Of a DNA stretch of 64,000 bases, positions 43,648 to 55,004 are shown piece by piece. This stretch comes from Pisolithus tinctorius (lineage: Eukaryota > Basidiomycota > Agaricomycetes > Boletales > Pisolithaceae). The number at the start of each line of letters is the position of its first letter. Within the stretch, counting starts at the first letter, position 1. A program made the translations under genes and the position numbers. The stretch spans positions 3,782,001-3,846,000 of the forward strand of contig JANFAH010000001.1 of NCBI GenBank assembly GCA_024663395.1, read 5' to 3'. A model generated the notes under the pieces. It was given only the letters and a program-made list of their open reading frames with translations, was not told where the DNA came from and did not search any database.

Positions 43648-44213
43648 GACTCTGCCCAGTCACTTTCTACTCCCACACCATGACCATGCCAGAACTCAAC
43701 TATGATACCCATGACAAGGAGCTGTTGGCTATCTTTGAGGCCTTCCACCATTGGTGGCATTACCTAGAAGGTTCTGCCTTACCTGTCAACATGGTGATGG
43801 ACCACAAAAACCTTGAGTACTTTTCCACCTCTAAGGTTCTCACTCATTGACAGGCCCACTGGTTGGAGTACCTTTCACAGTTTAACCTTTCCATCCACTT
43901 CTGACCTGGCCACCTGGGAGCCAAGCCTGACACACTTATGTGACATTGGGATGTCTACCCAACAGGGGGGGATAGGGACTACACACAGGTAAATCCTCAC
44001 AATCTCTGCCCTATGTTTACACAGGAGCAACTCACATTGTCCCTCCATACCACTACCCTCATGGCACCTGTGCTCCATGCCACCATGGTCTTTGATGTTG
44101 AGTGCTTGCATTCTGACATCATCTCCACCCTACCATCCAACCCTGTTTCCACCAGCCACCTCCCAACTCCAACTAGGCCTTGGTGGTCCCTGGACTCTGA
44201 CAGTCTACTCCAC
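43648..44213 (+). pseudogene. pol: Element X RNase H region
   Basis: It encodes RLCPVTFYSHTM, LNYDTHDKELLAIFEAFHHWW, VMDHKNLEYFSTSKVLTH and the connection to integrase (HATMVFDVECLHSDI, TRPWWSLDSDSLLH). It is cut at 44213 by element E; the frame resumes at 55001-55005 as the LDG-containing start of the integrase. The RT palm between 26591 and here is missing. Confidence 0.8.
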
Positions 44214-45776
44214 TGTAGGAAAAGTCCAAGTAGCTGTATAATACAAGCTAGATGGCTTAGATAACAACAATAAAAATGAAGGGAACAAATTGCTTGTCCC
44301 AAGGGATTCTGGACAGCTGAGACTAGAAGGTGAGACCCAGCACTTTGTAGCAGTAGCAATTTGTGACATGTGTGGCATGGTCCACAGAGTAGTACTGGCA
44401 ATGCAAGCAGTGTGAGCGGTGTGCATAGTTTGTGCACAGTGGTATGTGAAACTGTGAAGTACGGGTTTACCCTCGGGTGACCAGGCTTCAAGACTGGGTG
44501 ACAGGGGTTAAGTCCAAGTGGCCAAAGTCAAGGCCGAGAGACAGGGGCCAAGTCCGGTTGGACCGGAGTTGAGGCCGGAGGTTAGGGGCTAAGTCCGGAG
44601 GACCGGACTTAAGACCAGGAGCGCGGGAACAAGGCCGGTAGCGTGGGAAACCGACCAGTGTTGGAGTGCGCACAAGGGGAAGCCGGTCCGGGGTTGGATC
44701 TACCTCCCTTGGTCTCAGCTTATGTGCTGTACCCTTATGCAAGCCGGGGAGAGGTCCAGGACAGGGGTCAGGGATAGCTTAAGGCTCGGCCTTAGCTATA
44801 GAGTAGTCTTGAGGGGTAGTACGGAGTTGAGGGTAATACTAAGTTGATATTCTGACTGAGGGTACTACGAAGTATGTACAGGGGTTAAATACATGAGGCC
44901 GGTCTGGGATAATGAACATAGAGCCGGACTTGTGAATAAGCTATTAACGAGATGATTAGCAAGACAAGGATAGCCACAGTGGCTATGCTGAGGCTAATAG
45001 CCAAAGTCCGGGTGACTGGCATAACTGGGGTCGGACACAGGATTGTACAGTAAGCAAAGTCTGATGAATGGGCTAGACTAAATATAGTACAAACAAAGGG
45101 AAACAGACCGGAGTTATGTCCGGGTGACCCGGACATAGACCTAGGAGGACTGGGGTGGAGCAGCGCAAGGCCAGGAGGCCGAAATGGACCGGAGATAGGG
45201 GTAAAACACCGGACTTGAGTTATGCAGGCCGGAGTTGAGTTATCTAGGGCTGGGATTGGGTTTTCTAGGCTGGACCAGGACCGGAGTTGACCGGAGTTAG
45301 GGGCTAGGGGTCCGGACTGGGCTGAGTCCGAGTCCGAGAGTCATGGATATGACAGAAACATGCAGTGTAGACAAAGTGGAAAAGAAACTTGTGGTGACCT
45401 TCCAAGTGCCAAAAGGTATCATTCTGTACCTAAGTACAGGGCTTTATAGTCTGGGCAAACCCAGAACCTAAGTAAGACAAGGTACAAGTAAAGGAAGGCC
45501 ATGTGACAGTGCATACATACAAGACAGGCTGGAACAGAGGCCAAGGGTATACTACTAACAAAAAGGGAACAGAGACCATGTTAAAAGAAAGAGTCTGAAG
45601 GAAGGGAAGTGACTGAAACACAGCAACCATGCATATAGCATTGTGCAAGAGGGAGTGAGGGTGTGGGAAGGTAGCACATGAACAATGGTGGATGCGAGAG
45701 GCCTGGGAATGTAATGATAGTTGTGGAATGGTTGATGATAGGGGCTTATGTGTCCAAGGAATGCAGATTCCTTACA
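44214..45776 (-). repeat. E 3' LTR, interrupted by G1
   Basis: The parts are 44214-44452 and 45360-45776 once G1 and one duplication copy are removed. It is clearly homologous to 54345-55000 over the whole length. Confidence 0.88.
44453..45354 (-). mobile_element. LTR-G copy G1, CpG-rich solo LTR nested in E LTR
   Basis: It is 902 bp, with ends TGTGAAGTA and ATATGACA and perfect 5-bp duplications GAAAC (44448-44452, 45355-45359). It contains many CCGG/GGACCGG motifs in degenerate tandem order. It keeps abundant CpG, in contrast to G2 at 12815-13586 and to the E LTR around it, so it is young. Confidence 0.9.
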
Positions 45777-45794
45777 CCTGTGGGGGACTTCGAT

Positions 45795-45814
45795 GCTGAC
45801 TGTCCCTGGTCAGC
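45795..45814 (-). other. Hairpin next to E 3' LTR
   Basis: The stem GCTGAC/GTCAGC lies around TGTCCCTG, 18 bp inside the 3' LTR. It corresponds to the hairpin of D (7293-7310) and the copy at 47872-47889. Confidence 0.5.
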
Positions 45815-46087
45815 CATGTGGCACAGAGGATGCAAATAGCTTGATGCATGGTGATGGCAAAGGTGTGGTGCTGAGGATTTGAGAACACTGGCAATTTCCA
45901 TGTAGAAGTGAAGGAAGCATGGAGCCAAGGAATGTGAGAAGACTGTTGAATGCCACATATAGGCATCCAGACTGATGACATAAGCACCTCATGGCTGCTA
46001 GGTATATAATTGTTAGTGCATGGCTCAAACCTTCACATCGATTTGATTCTTCCCCCCTCATCATCATCAATCCCTTTCAATTGTATC

Positions 46088-47142
46088 ATGTCTGCCAACC
46101 ATCTCCCCCATCTTTCACAACTTGTACACACTCTGACCCCAGATCCTGTGGAAGCCAAGAGGGCCTTGTTAAGAGAGCAGCTTGCAGCTGCATCAGCAAG
46201 GCTCATGGCAGAGGCTAGGTGTGCACCTGATGACTGGGAGGATATGTGGGAGGAGAAGACAACATGGCTGAGGCACTGGGAGGAGAAGTCAGTAAGTGGC
46301 TTATTTGGTGACCTGGCTGTATGACATCAACAAGCCTGTGACAGGTGGTATTGATGCCCCTGGTTGAGTGAGGGAAGGCATTCAGGGTCTCCATGCAGGT
46401 TGATGCAGAGGATGCTCCCACACTGGCCAAGGCCAATGATCTTTATGAACGGTGGACTGCAGAGGAAGCTGAAGCACATGCAAAGGCTGAGCAGGATGTC
46501 CAGATGGGGGAGGAGGCTGCAGTGGAGCTTGGTGACAATGGTGCAGTGAAGATGTCCCACAGCTGGCTTGCAAGGTAAGTACCTGCAGTTGCATGGTGTA
46601 GTGTTTTTGACACCATGACTGCACAGTGATCTCGACAGATGATCACTGAGAGCGATGATGATGGGAAGCCCAAGGTATCTGTCTCCCCCAGGTCAGTTCT
46701 GCACATGGTGGACTGTCAAGGGAATGCCATGTATTGGGCCAAGTGGCAAGACATGCAATGGGTGCACAAGGATGAAGCAGGGCTGTGAGAAGTCCAACAA
46801 GGGGGTGGGAAAAAGGGTGCAGGCCAGTGCATCAGTAGGTGAGTGGCAACTGCATTCTGACATGCCCCAGGTTAACAAGGTGCAGTGCAATTGACTAAGG
46901 CACCAAAGGCCAGGCCATCCAAATGGGCCCACAACAATGATGTGGAGGTGGTCAAGACCCATGTGCATGGTAAGGGTAAGGTGCCAGTGCATGGCAGGTT
47001 TGACAGTAGGACTGCCACAGATATCTCACAGGCCCTTGGGATGGTCAGGGCCAAGGCCAAGGCTGCGCATGCAGCCAACCTTCATCTTCAGGTCTGCATT
47101 GAGCAGCTGTCGGAGGCCCTGGCAAAGCTGGGAGTAGAGTAG
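46088..47142 (+). pseudogene. Element E antisense accessory gene with introns and Zn2Cys6-like cluster
   Basis: It starts MSANHLPHLSQLVHTL, followed by a charged helix (ALLREQLAAASARLMAEA, DMWEEKTTWLRHWEEKS). Intron 1 is 46292-46398 (GTAAGT...CAG), giving VDAEDAPTLAKANDLYERW. Intron 2 starts GTAAGT at 46575 and ends near 46638. A cysteine cluster (FCTWWTVKGMPC, CNGCTRMKQGC; second Cys now Trp) lies at about 46698-46790. A third intron from GTAGGTGAG near 46839 ends at CCCCAG near 46870. The end is a basic helical region, stop 47140. It faces E pol. It may be nuclear and DNA-binding by inference. At least one stop after intron 2. Confidence 0.6.
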
Positions 47143-48010
47143 ATGATCACACTGTATGTAGATCCCTGTTTGTATTTTACCCTGCATCACTGTCATCCCA
47201 CACATTATGCATGGAAATACATCAAGTCTCTTCTCATCTGACATGGTTGTGATGTAAGGCACTGCAAAGGACTTATGTCCACTCAGCAAGGAACTGGCCC
47301 TGAACTGGTCACAGTATTGCAGAGTGCATGGGGTACTGCCTTACTTGTCTTCTTCATGTGGCTTTTGACTGCTCTCAGTGGTAAGTCCTCATGGAATGGT
47401 CTTGATGGTAGGATGTGATGGATTCTTGAAGAGAGAATGAAGGGACTGTTTATTGGGTAACTGGGACAGTCTTTGGGTATCAATTGCAAGGAGACAGAAG
47501 AAGAACTGAAAGGAAAACAGATCAAGGGGCACACACTGACTGCACATTTGAAGAGGAAATGTGTGGGGCAGTTGTGAGTATCTGCAGTATACAGCAGCCA
47601 AGGATTGCATCAGTGAGACTAGTAAGAGAGATAGGAGAGACATTGTTTTAGTTATATACTTATTTTTGTTATGTTCAGTTTTTGACTTTTTGTTAGTGGT
47701 TTTTATGTTTTTTGAGTGAGGACTAGTTATCAGTAGGATCGCTGGATGAAACCCAGGGTGAAACAGAGGTCTCCAGACGAAACCCAGGGTAAAACAGATA
47801 AAAGGGAATGAACTATGTGTGGTGTTGGAAATGAGTGGTATGCAAGTCACCCCTGTGGGGGACTTTGAGCACTGACTGTCCCCAGTCAGCATGGGAGAAG
47901 GAATGAGGGTAGCAGAAGAAGCCACAGAAGGAGGTATGGGTATTGTGGGAGAAGAGGGTACAGAGGGAGGGCACAATGGACAAACTGTGGATACTGGAAA
48001 GGGTGGATAG
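47143..48010. other. Spacer between accessory gene and pol of E
   Basis: No gene is called. 47851-47893 repeats the sequence next to the 3' LTR (45777-45820): CCTGTGGGGGACTT and then the TGACTG-TCCC-CAGTCA hairpin (47872-47889). Two near-identical GAAACCCAGGGTRAAACAG repeats lie at about 47747-47795. Confidence 0.6.
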
Positions 48011-49334
48011 TCAGCTGTCTGAGGCAAAGGCCTCTACCCCATCATCAGTGGGGTCATCCTCAGCCTCCTCAAGAAGGTGGTCTAGTTCTTCATCGTCTAA
48101 CCCAGTAATGCAAGTGATGGTTGCACAGGTTTGAGACTGTGGGTGATATGGAAGGAGGTGGAATGCAGTGAAGTGGAGTTTGGAGATGGAGCCATCCAAC
48201 TCAGCCAGCAGGTACAAGCCCCCAGTGGTCCAATGAAGGATGACCATGGGGCCAGTGTACTGTGGCTTCATCTTCTGGTTCAGTTCTTTCTCTATGTGGG
48301 AGTTGCAAATGAGCATGAGGGTGCTGGGAGCAAAGTTATGGTCTTTAATGTGATGCTGAAAGGTGGCTTCAAACTGCTGGACAGACTGGAAACATGTGAG
48401 GAGGACATTGTCACAGACCTGATCCAGGTCATCCTGATGCTTCTGTAGCTGGTGCATGTGCCAAGCAATCAGGTCTGTGGTAGGTAGCCTCAGTGAGGTC
48501 AAATGGAAACAGTGGCTTGACACCATGCACCATGAAGTAAGGGGATAAACCTGTGGACTTCAGAATGGTGACTCACTTGGCCCAGAACACAGAGTGTGTG
48601 ACAGTGTGCCAGCAGTGGTCATCATTCTCACAGCTCTTCATGATAGCCTCATGCACATCATAGTGATGATGCTCTACAATGCCATTAGCCTGAGAGTTGT
48701 AAGGAGAGATATGGATGTGACAGATATGATATTGCATGGCTAGGGCATCTAAGGCTTGGATGAATGTGGGACCATTGTCAGTGACAATCTCAGTGAGCAG
48801 ACCCCAGCAGCATAGAATGTCCTTGAAGATAAAGGATGCAAGCACAGCACTATTCTCCATGTGCAACATGCACCATTTGGGATATGAGGTAAGTGTGCAT
48901 TGAGCCTGTGCTATGTACTGGTAGCCACTGGCTTTGGGCATCAGCATTGTGTCAATGTGAGCTTTATAAAACAGGCCCCCTATCATGGGCACAGTGGGAG
49001 GGATATGAAGCTTCTGTGTCTGGCAGATCTGACATTTGTGACAAGTGCAAACATACCACTTCACATCCTTGACAAGCAGAGGCCACCAAAAGCAGAGGAG
49101 AAGGCAGGTGCAGACAGTGAAGACACCTTTGTGTCCAAGGTCATCATGTGCTTCTTTGATGAGGTGATACTGCTTGGGCTCATTGATGACTAGCTGGTGC
49201 CATCCATGTGGTTCCCTATGCCATAAGTTGCCATCTAGGAGGAAGAAGCAGCTGGCCAAATTAAAGAAAGATGAGTACTGCACATCAGTAAGGTCAGGAG
49301 GTTGCTTGCAGGTCACAAGGAATGTGCAGATCAT
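48011..49334 (-). pseudogene. pol: Element E integrase
   Basis: It has the HHCC domain (HLIKEAHDDLGHKGVFT, CTCHKCQICQTQK) and core residues (HIDTMLMPKASGYQYIA, IVTDNGPTFIQALDAL, YNSQANGIVEHHHYDVHEA: D, D, E visible). The C-terminal part is 48526-48011 (LMLICNSHIEKELNQKMKPQYTGPMVILHWTTGG, a GPY-like module) with an acidic end. One break near 48530-48570. It would produce the 4-bp duplications attributed to this group. Confidence 0.8.
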
Positions 49335-49409
49335 TTCTATCTTTGCCTTGCATGCCCAAGCTTTTGCAGACCATGGAATGGCAGGGTTGTCAGGGTATCA
49401 GAAGGGTTA

Positions 49410-51248
49410 TCAGCATGGGTGGTCACAGAGAATGTGAGATAGAAGGATGCAGGTGGTGGGAGGCTCATCTGGTGGTAAGGAATGATGATCTTGATTGGAA
49501 AGAGATGTAGGAGGTGGGTGGTCATTGACAACCTCTGTAGAGAAAGAGTAAAAATGGTCTAGCCAATCCTCATGGTCATCATCCTCAGGTGGGTCGAGTT
49601 CCAACCATGGATGGTGGGACAAGCCATCAGGGCCAGCATGCCTGTCCATGGGAACATGCACAAGTTTGAATGAGAAGAGGAGGATGCCAGCAATCCAGAA
49701 ATTGATCGTCGCATTAGGCTGCAGATCTGGGTTATTTATCATGCCCTTGATATACTTCGCATCTACCTCCACAGTGAAGTTAGTGAGGCTGAAGATGTAT
49801 ATGCATACCATGTGCAACATGCAGAAGAGGCCATACAACTCAAGCTTAGCCTGGGAGTAGCAGCTTTCAACTTTGTTGAGGGTAATTGATCTGAAGTGAC
49901 TAGGGTATTGTTTTCCATCTTCACCAAGCTGATAAAGGATGTAGCCAACTGTGATGGCTGAGGTGTCAACTGCCAAAATCACTTCATGACTGCACTCATA
50001 GTCAATCCACCAGAGTGTGGGGGACTTTACAATTTCATCCTTGAGTTGTTGCATGGCAGTGCATTGCAGCTCATCCCATGTGAATGGTATGTCTTTCCAT
50101 GTGAGTGTGACCAGTGGCTGCACAATCTTGGTGAAGTCTTTGATGAAGATGCAGAGCACACTGCAGACACTGAGGAAACTGTGAACCTGTGTCAGGTTGT
50201 GGCACTTGGGCCAGTTGTGGATCTTCTGCACTTTGCTTTCTTCAGGAACATGACCTTCAAAGGTGCACTTGTGGCCAACAATCACAGTGGAGGGAGCAGC
50301 TAGGATGAACTTCTTTGCTGAGATGGTGGCTCCAACATTCTGCAAACACTGAAGGATGTGGTTAATGACTATACAGTGATTCCAGATAAATTTCCAAATC
50401 CCAGGATTCTCTGGGATAGTCTCATAGGACCTGTCTATGCACTGATAGCAGGTGGTCTCAGATTTTATGGGGATGTCATCTATGAAAGGCAAGGTATGAT
50501 GTGGGATCTCATCTTGGAGGACAAATGCCATATCTCCCTGGTATACCTGTACCACATTTGCATGACCTTGCAGCAGAGTAGTAAGCTGATGTGGTCTGAG
50601 CAGGGTACTGAAGGTGGTGAGGTCACAGGAATCAACATGGAGTGCATGCTGGTCATACCTGGAGTAGAGATCCATCATTGCATATACAGCATATCCAGTG
50701 AAGGATTCTGCGAGATGTTCTATGAAGGGCAGGACAGATGCATCGCAGATGGTCACTGCATTCAGGGGCTGTAAGTCATGTACAAGGCAAAGAGACTTTC
50801 TGTCTTTCTTTACTATGCAGAACCAGCAAGAGTGGTAAGCTGCTGTAGAAGGTTCATACATGCTGGACTTGATGTGATCCTTAATCATGTCTATGACTTG
50901 GGCATGTATTGTGCTTGGGATAGGGATATTGCATTGGACCCAAGGTGTGTGTGGAATTGTAGGGATCTTTACAGGTGGGAAATAGCATTCATCTAGGTGT
51001 CCACACTCTGTAATGTCCCAAGTGAATGCAGGCTTGTGGACTGAAACAAGCCAAGTCACAAGCTTGAGTTCTTCTGGCCAAAGCCAATCTGCAGGATCAA
51101 GGTCAAGCTCTGCAGCCCATTCAGCAGTGAAGTGGATGCCTGGAGTGAAGTCTGGCAGATGTGTAGGAAGTGGTTGGAGACCAGCAAGTAGATTGCCAGG
51201 CAGGCTGCACACAATGCAGTATTCTTCTGCCATCAGGGCAGGTACCAT
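49410..51248 (-). CDS. pol: Element E reverse transcriptase and RNase H, uninterrupted frame
   Basis: This 612-codon frame has no stop. It starts in the linker before RT (HTPWVQCNIPIPSTIHAQV), then RT blocks (CLVHDLQPLNAVTICDA, YAMMDLYSRYDQH, LTTFSTLLRPHQLTTLLQG). The catalytic motif is FIDDIPI with both Asp present. Thumb/connection (FLSVCSVLCIFIKDFTKIV) and RNase H (VILAVDTSAITVGYILYQ, SQAKLELYGLFCML) follow. It belongs to a basidiomycete Ty3 lineage separate from H, X and C. It retains the active site because its codons there contain no CpG. Substitutions such as SRYD for the usual GYD may still impair it. Confidence 0.82.
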   Translation of the reverse strand: MVPALMAEEYCIVCSLPGNLLAGLQPLPTHLPDFTPGIHFTAEWAAELDLDPADWLWPEELKLVTWLVSVHKPAFTWDITECGHLDECYFPPVKIPTIPHTPWVQCNIPIPSTIHAQVIDMIKDHIKSSMYEPSTAAYHSCWFCIVKKDRKSLCLVHDLQPLNAVTICDASVLPFIEHLAESFTGYAVYAMMDLYSRYDQHALHVDSCDLTTFSTLLRPHQLTTLLQGHANVVQVYQGDMAFVLQDEIPHHTLPFIDDIPIKSETTCYQCIDRSYETIPENPGIWKFIWNHCIVINHILQCLQNVGATISAKKFILAAPSTVIVGHKCTFEGHVPEESKVQKIHNWPKCHNLTQVHSFLSVCSVLCIFIKDFTKIVQPLVTLTWKDIPFTWDELQCTAMQQLKDEIVKSPTLWWIDYECSHEVILAVDTSAITVGYILYQLGEDGKQYPSHFRSITLNKVESCYSQAKLELYGLFCMLHMVCIYIFSLTNFTVEVDAKYIKGMINNPDLQPNATINFWIAGILLFSFKLVHVPMDRHAGPDGLSHHPWLELDPPEDDDHEDWLDHFYSFSTEVVNDHPPPTSLSNQDHHSLPPDEPPTTCILLSHILCDHPC

Positions 51249-51553
51249 CTGAACCTTCTTGGCAACTGGCTTGTAAATGAGAGTGTGAACTGCAGGATCT
51301 AATTGTTAAACACTGTTGAAAGTGGCTATAGCAGAGGGGTTTAGTATTGTCTCAGTGGAGGAGAGGAAAGTGAAAGCAGGTGAGGGTATTCCAGTGGGTA
51401 TGTTCCATGGTATGAGTGCCACAGGCAAAGGGAAGTTCATTGAGGTGAAGGCTAGGGAAGAAACTGTGGGACTGAGGAATGGATAACAGCAGCTGAATAG
51501 GAAACAGGATGTCTTAGTAGGCTCTCCCTGACCATTTGGTGGATCATCAATAC

Positions 51554-52465
51554 TCAAAAACCCCATTCAACAATACTCTGGTGACTGTGGCAGTGCTTGC
51601 TGCACTTACAGTGCAGACAGCCCTCACACCACAGGCATGTGGGCAGAGCATACTCATGGCCATCATTTGGGTCATGGAGAGTGATCTGCTGTCCACTGTC
51701 AGGATAGTCATTTTTTACTGCACTCATAAGGCAGATGAACAGACACCCAAGAAGCATGTTGAAGTTGGTGTGTTCAATTACTTGAACCTGGAGCATGACT
51801 GGTCCAGCTCCAAAGTTGAGTTTCAGGTTCTCTAGAACACCTACAGTAGTGTCTTTAGACATGTTAGCAGAGGTCATAGTCATGAGATGGTTGCTGCACA
51901 ATGGCAGCCCAATCTTTTCCCAGATGTGCCTAGGCATAGCAATGATTTCTGAACTGGAATCTAGTATGCAGTTGATTGTGATGTCGGTCCCAGGGACCTT
52001 GGCTTCAATGTGGCAGAACAGTAGAGTGTGGTGAGCCATGATGGAACCATCATCACTGCAGATGACATGGTCTCTATATTTGCACACAGTTCATTGAGGG
52101 TTGTGGCTGGTCAGTTTGTTTATGTGTACTCCCTCTTCATTGTCACTGTGAACTACCTCAATCTCATTGGTGGTGATGCATTTTGCCATGGTGATGTCCC
52201 TGAACTGTTTGTGGAACTCAGGAGCTACTGCAAATAATTCTTTGACAGGCAAGGTGGTGCTGGTTTCAAGCATGCACTCCATGATATGTTTGGGTGTGGC
52301 TTCATCTTCAAGAGGGAACAAGCAATGATACTGGTTCTGATTGTGAGCTGCTGGGTATGGTGTTTGTGACAGGACAACTGCTGTGGGTGTGGGATCCTTG
52401 CATGCAGCTGCTGGAGTGGGATTAGTTGGAGGAACATATGGTTTCACAGCAGTGGGTGTTGGCAC
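51554..52465 (-). pseudogene. pol: Element E protease region
   Basis: A linker (KELFAVAPEFHKQFRDI) is followed by an aspartic-protease domain (INCILDSSSEIIAMPRHIWEKI, FNMLLGCLFICL). The catalytic DSG reads DSS, which would inactivate the enzyme. A Cys-rich end follows. The frame breaks between 52091 and 52087 and again before 51248. Confidence 0.72.
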
Positions 52466-52758
52466 AGGTGCAGAGGGCTTGGATGCCTGGCAAGCAGCAC
52501 ATGAACTTTGAACACCAGGGGAAATGATTTCCTCTTCAACAGTGGCTGCATGAGGATCAACTCATGGAGGGTTGGCAGGATGTGCTGCAGGCAGTGCTGT
52601 AATTTCAACCCCATTGAAGCAGGCTTTCTTTCTGTGGGAAACAACTGCTCCCTTGTTACCTTTATCTGCTTGGTAGGTAGCCCAAGCTTGAGTGACATAT
52701 GCTTGGAAGTCAGGGTTGGCTAAGTCTGTGACAGGCTCATTGACATCTTGGACAGTGT

Positions 52759-54103
52759 TTAAAAAGGCAGAAGGCTGGATCTCCAACTGCACGTCAACTT
52801 CAGGATGAGCAATGCAGAAAAGATTAGTGGTGCCTTGCATGGAGCAGCTGGAGTCACAGCATGTGCACTGGCCTGGTCTCTGTCAGCCATGATGCAGTCA
52901 ATGGCCTCTCTCAATGAATTACATTCAGGGAAGTGTGGGATTTGGTTTCTGTCTGCAAGATAGAGATGGTTGTCTGCACCCCTCATGATCTTACCAGCAC
53001 AGATATAGACTTGAACAAGTGTGCACATCCTTGTCCAGTGGTTGGGGTCTGCACAGAAACTGCAGCTAGGTCTGCATTGCTGTGGCAGATGCTGCATCTG
53101 GAAGTTGTACTCTTGTTTAACAACAGTGCCAGCAGGTGGCACTTGTGGCATGTAAGCTGGCGAGGGAGGGGCAGCTGGTGAGGCTGTGGTAGCCATCATC
53201 AGTACTGCACTATGTAGGGCAGATCCCATCAGGAGGAACTTGGCAGCTTTGATGACTTCTGTGAGCAGGTATGGGTCATCTGGGTGGGAAGCCATTAAGG
53301 AACATGGAGTCCCGTTCTGTCTCTGCTAGCTTTTTAGTTTTAATGAGGAGGGCAGAAATCTTAGCAAATTTCCACTGGTATTCTCTGAGGTCATCCTGGT
53401 TTCACATAGGCTTGGACTGGTATTCTTCAATGAGGTACTGCAAGTCTGTGTGGCAGTAGCAGTCATCACCCTTGCAACCAGGGTACAAACCCTTAACAGC
53501 AACTACAAAGGCATCCCAGTTGTTGGCCATGGGTGCAGCTTCTGGAAGTGTTTGCCAGACCTTGGCTTCTTCGAGGTCAGCATAGTGGATTGCAGCTCTG
53601 ATCTTGCCATGGTCATCAAGAGCAGTGAGAGTACTGAGGAAGTCAATGTCTTTGAGGTAGTGTGGAAGCTGTGTGGGGGAATCTCTGCTAAATTTAGGTG
53701 AGTTTTGTGTACCACAGAGCAGCATCTGAAACTGAGGATTAGCCATTGGTGGGTTAACCTGTGGTGGCAGTGCTGGATTGGTAACAGGTGAAACAGGTAT
53801 TGGTTGCAGATGTGGAGCAGTTGGTATAGTGCATGAGCAGACTAGTGGAAGTGTTGGCAGGTTACTGATTGGCTGATGCATGGTCTGTGACCAAGTGAGT
53901 GGTTGTGGCAGTGTGGCAGATGGAACTGAGAGTCTGGGTATAGATTCAGAGGTGTCAAAGAGATGAAAAGAGGGCATTGGTGATGATGAATCAGATGATG
54001 TGACAGGTGTTAAAGGTGATGGTGGGGTTTCAGGTCTTTGGGGAGTTGAGTGGATAAAGCTACCAGGAAAATCAGGGGCAGTGAGATCTAGGTGATCCAG
54101 CAT
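52759..54103 (-). pseudogene. gag: Element E Gag with zinc-knuckle-like motif
   Basis: The likely start MLDHLDLTAPDFPG (54103) is followed by a Pro/Ser/Thr-rich stretch and the Gag core (LDDHGKIRAAIHYADLEEAK, VWQTLPEAAP, FVVAVKGLYPGCKGDD). After a break comes HPDDPYLLTEVIKAAKFLLM and a cysteine motif CSFCADPNHWTRMC (C-x2-C-x4-H-x4-C). The open frame runs upstream through primer site and LTR, so the start is uncertain. Same Gag type as D. Confidence 0.72.
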
Positions 54104-54324
54104 GATGGGTATCTGATCTGCCAAAATATCAGGAGGAGTGATCACAGGTAGTACCCATGGAATGTCAGTGGGTAATTGTGCATGGTCCAGTGTTACAGGT
54201 GAAACAGGGCAGAAGAGGTCAGAGTCTTCTGACAGGTTGAGGTTGCAAAAGTGCAGGTGTAAATTCTCTAGTTCAGTGTGTTCAGCAGTGTGCCTGAGCA
54301 ACCTTCTGGAAGCAACAGCAGAAT

Positions 54325-54342
54325 CCCTTGTGGTGGGCTCCA
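54325..54342 (-). other. Primer binding site of element E
   Basis: On the minus strand it reads TGGAGCCCACCACAAGGG, two bases from the LTR. It equals the D site except for two CpG-type changes. Confidence 0.65.
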
Positions 54343-54344
54343 GT

Positions 54345-55000
54345 TGTAGGAAAAGTCCAAGTAGCTGTATAATATGAGCTAGATGGCTTAGATAACAACA
54401 ATAAAAATGAAGGGAATGAATTGCTTGTCCCAAGGGATTCTGGACTGCCAAGACTAGAAGGTGAGACCCAGCACTTTGTAGTGGTAGTGATTTGTGATGT
54501 GCACAGCATGGTCTGCAGAGTAGTACTGGTGATGTGAGCAGTGTGAGTGGTGTGCATAGTTTGTGCATGGCAGTATGTGAAATGTGTGATGTAGACCAAG
54601 TGGAAAAGAAACTTGTGGTGACCTTCCAAGTGCCAAAAGGTATCATTCTGTACCTAAGTACAGGGCTTTATAGTCTGGGCAAACCCAGAACCTAAGTAAG
54701 ACAAGGTACAAGTAAAGGAAGGCCACACAACAGCACATACATACAAGACAGGCCAGAACAGAGGCTGAGGGTATACTACTAATGAAAAGGGAACAGAGAC
54801 CATGTTAAAAGAAAGAGTCCAAAGGAAGGGAAGCAACTGAAGCACAGTGGCCATGCATATAGCATTGTGCGAGAGGGAGTGAGGGCATGGGAAGGTAGCA
54901 CATGAACAATGGTGGATGCAAGAGGCCTGGGAATGTAACAATAGTTGTGGAATGGTCAATGATAGGGGCTTATGTGTCCAAGGAATGCAGATTCCTTACA
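54345..55000 (-). repeat. E 5' LTR
   Basis: This is a 656-bp LTR with ends TGTAGG/CTTACA, partner of 44214-45776. Confidence 0.9.
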
Positions 55001-55004
55001 CTGC

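Larger units (their letters stand above)
44214..55000 (-). mobile_element. Element E, Ty3-type LTR retrotransposon nested in X
   Basis: The LTRs are 656 bp (44214-45776 after removing G1; 54345-55000), with ends TGTAGGAAAAG and TTCCTTACA. The flanks CCAC (44210-44213) and CTGC (55001-55004) are the two CpG-decay forms of CCGC, a codon position where X-type proteins have Arg. Internal order on minus: primer site, gag, protease, RT/RNase H, integrase. A plus-strand accessory gene lies before the 3' LTR. No chromodomain is evident. About 9.9 kb without G1. Confidence 0.9.

Noticed and set aside
46088..47142. Accessory ORF of E as a host gene interrupted by E
   Set aside because: It lies wholly inside E between pol and the 3' LTR, flanked by element sequence, and H and X have the same arrangement.
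47389..48027. 212-codon minus-strand ORF in the E spacer
   Set aside because: Leu/Ser/Pro/Thr-rich with no motif; it spans the hairpin duplicate and a poly-T/A region, so it is likely chance.
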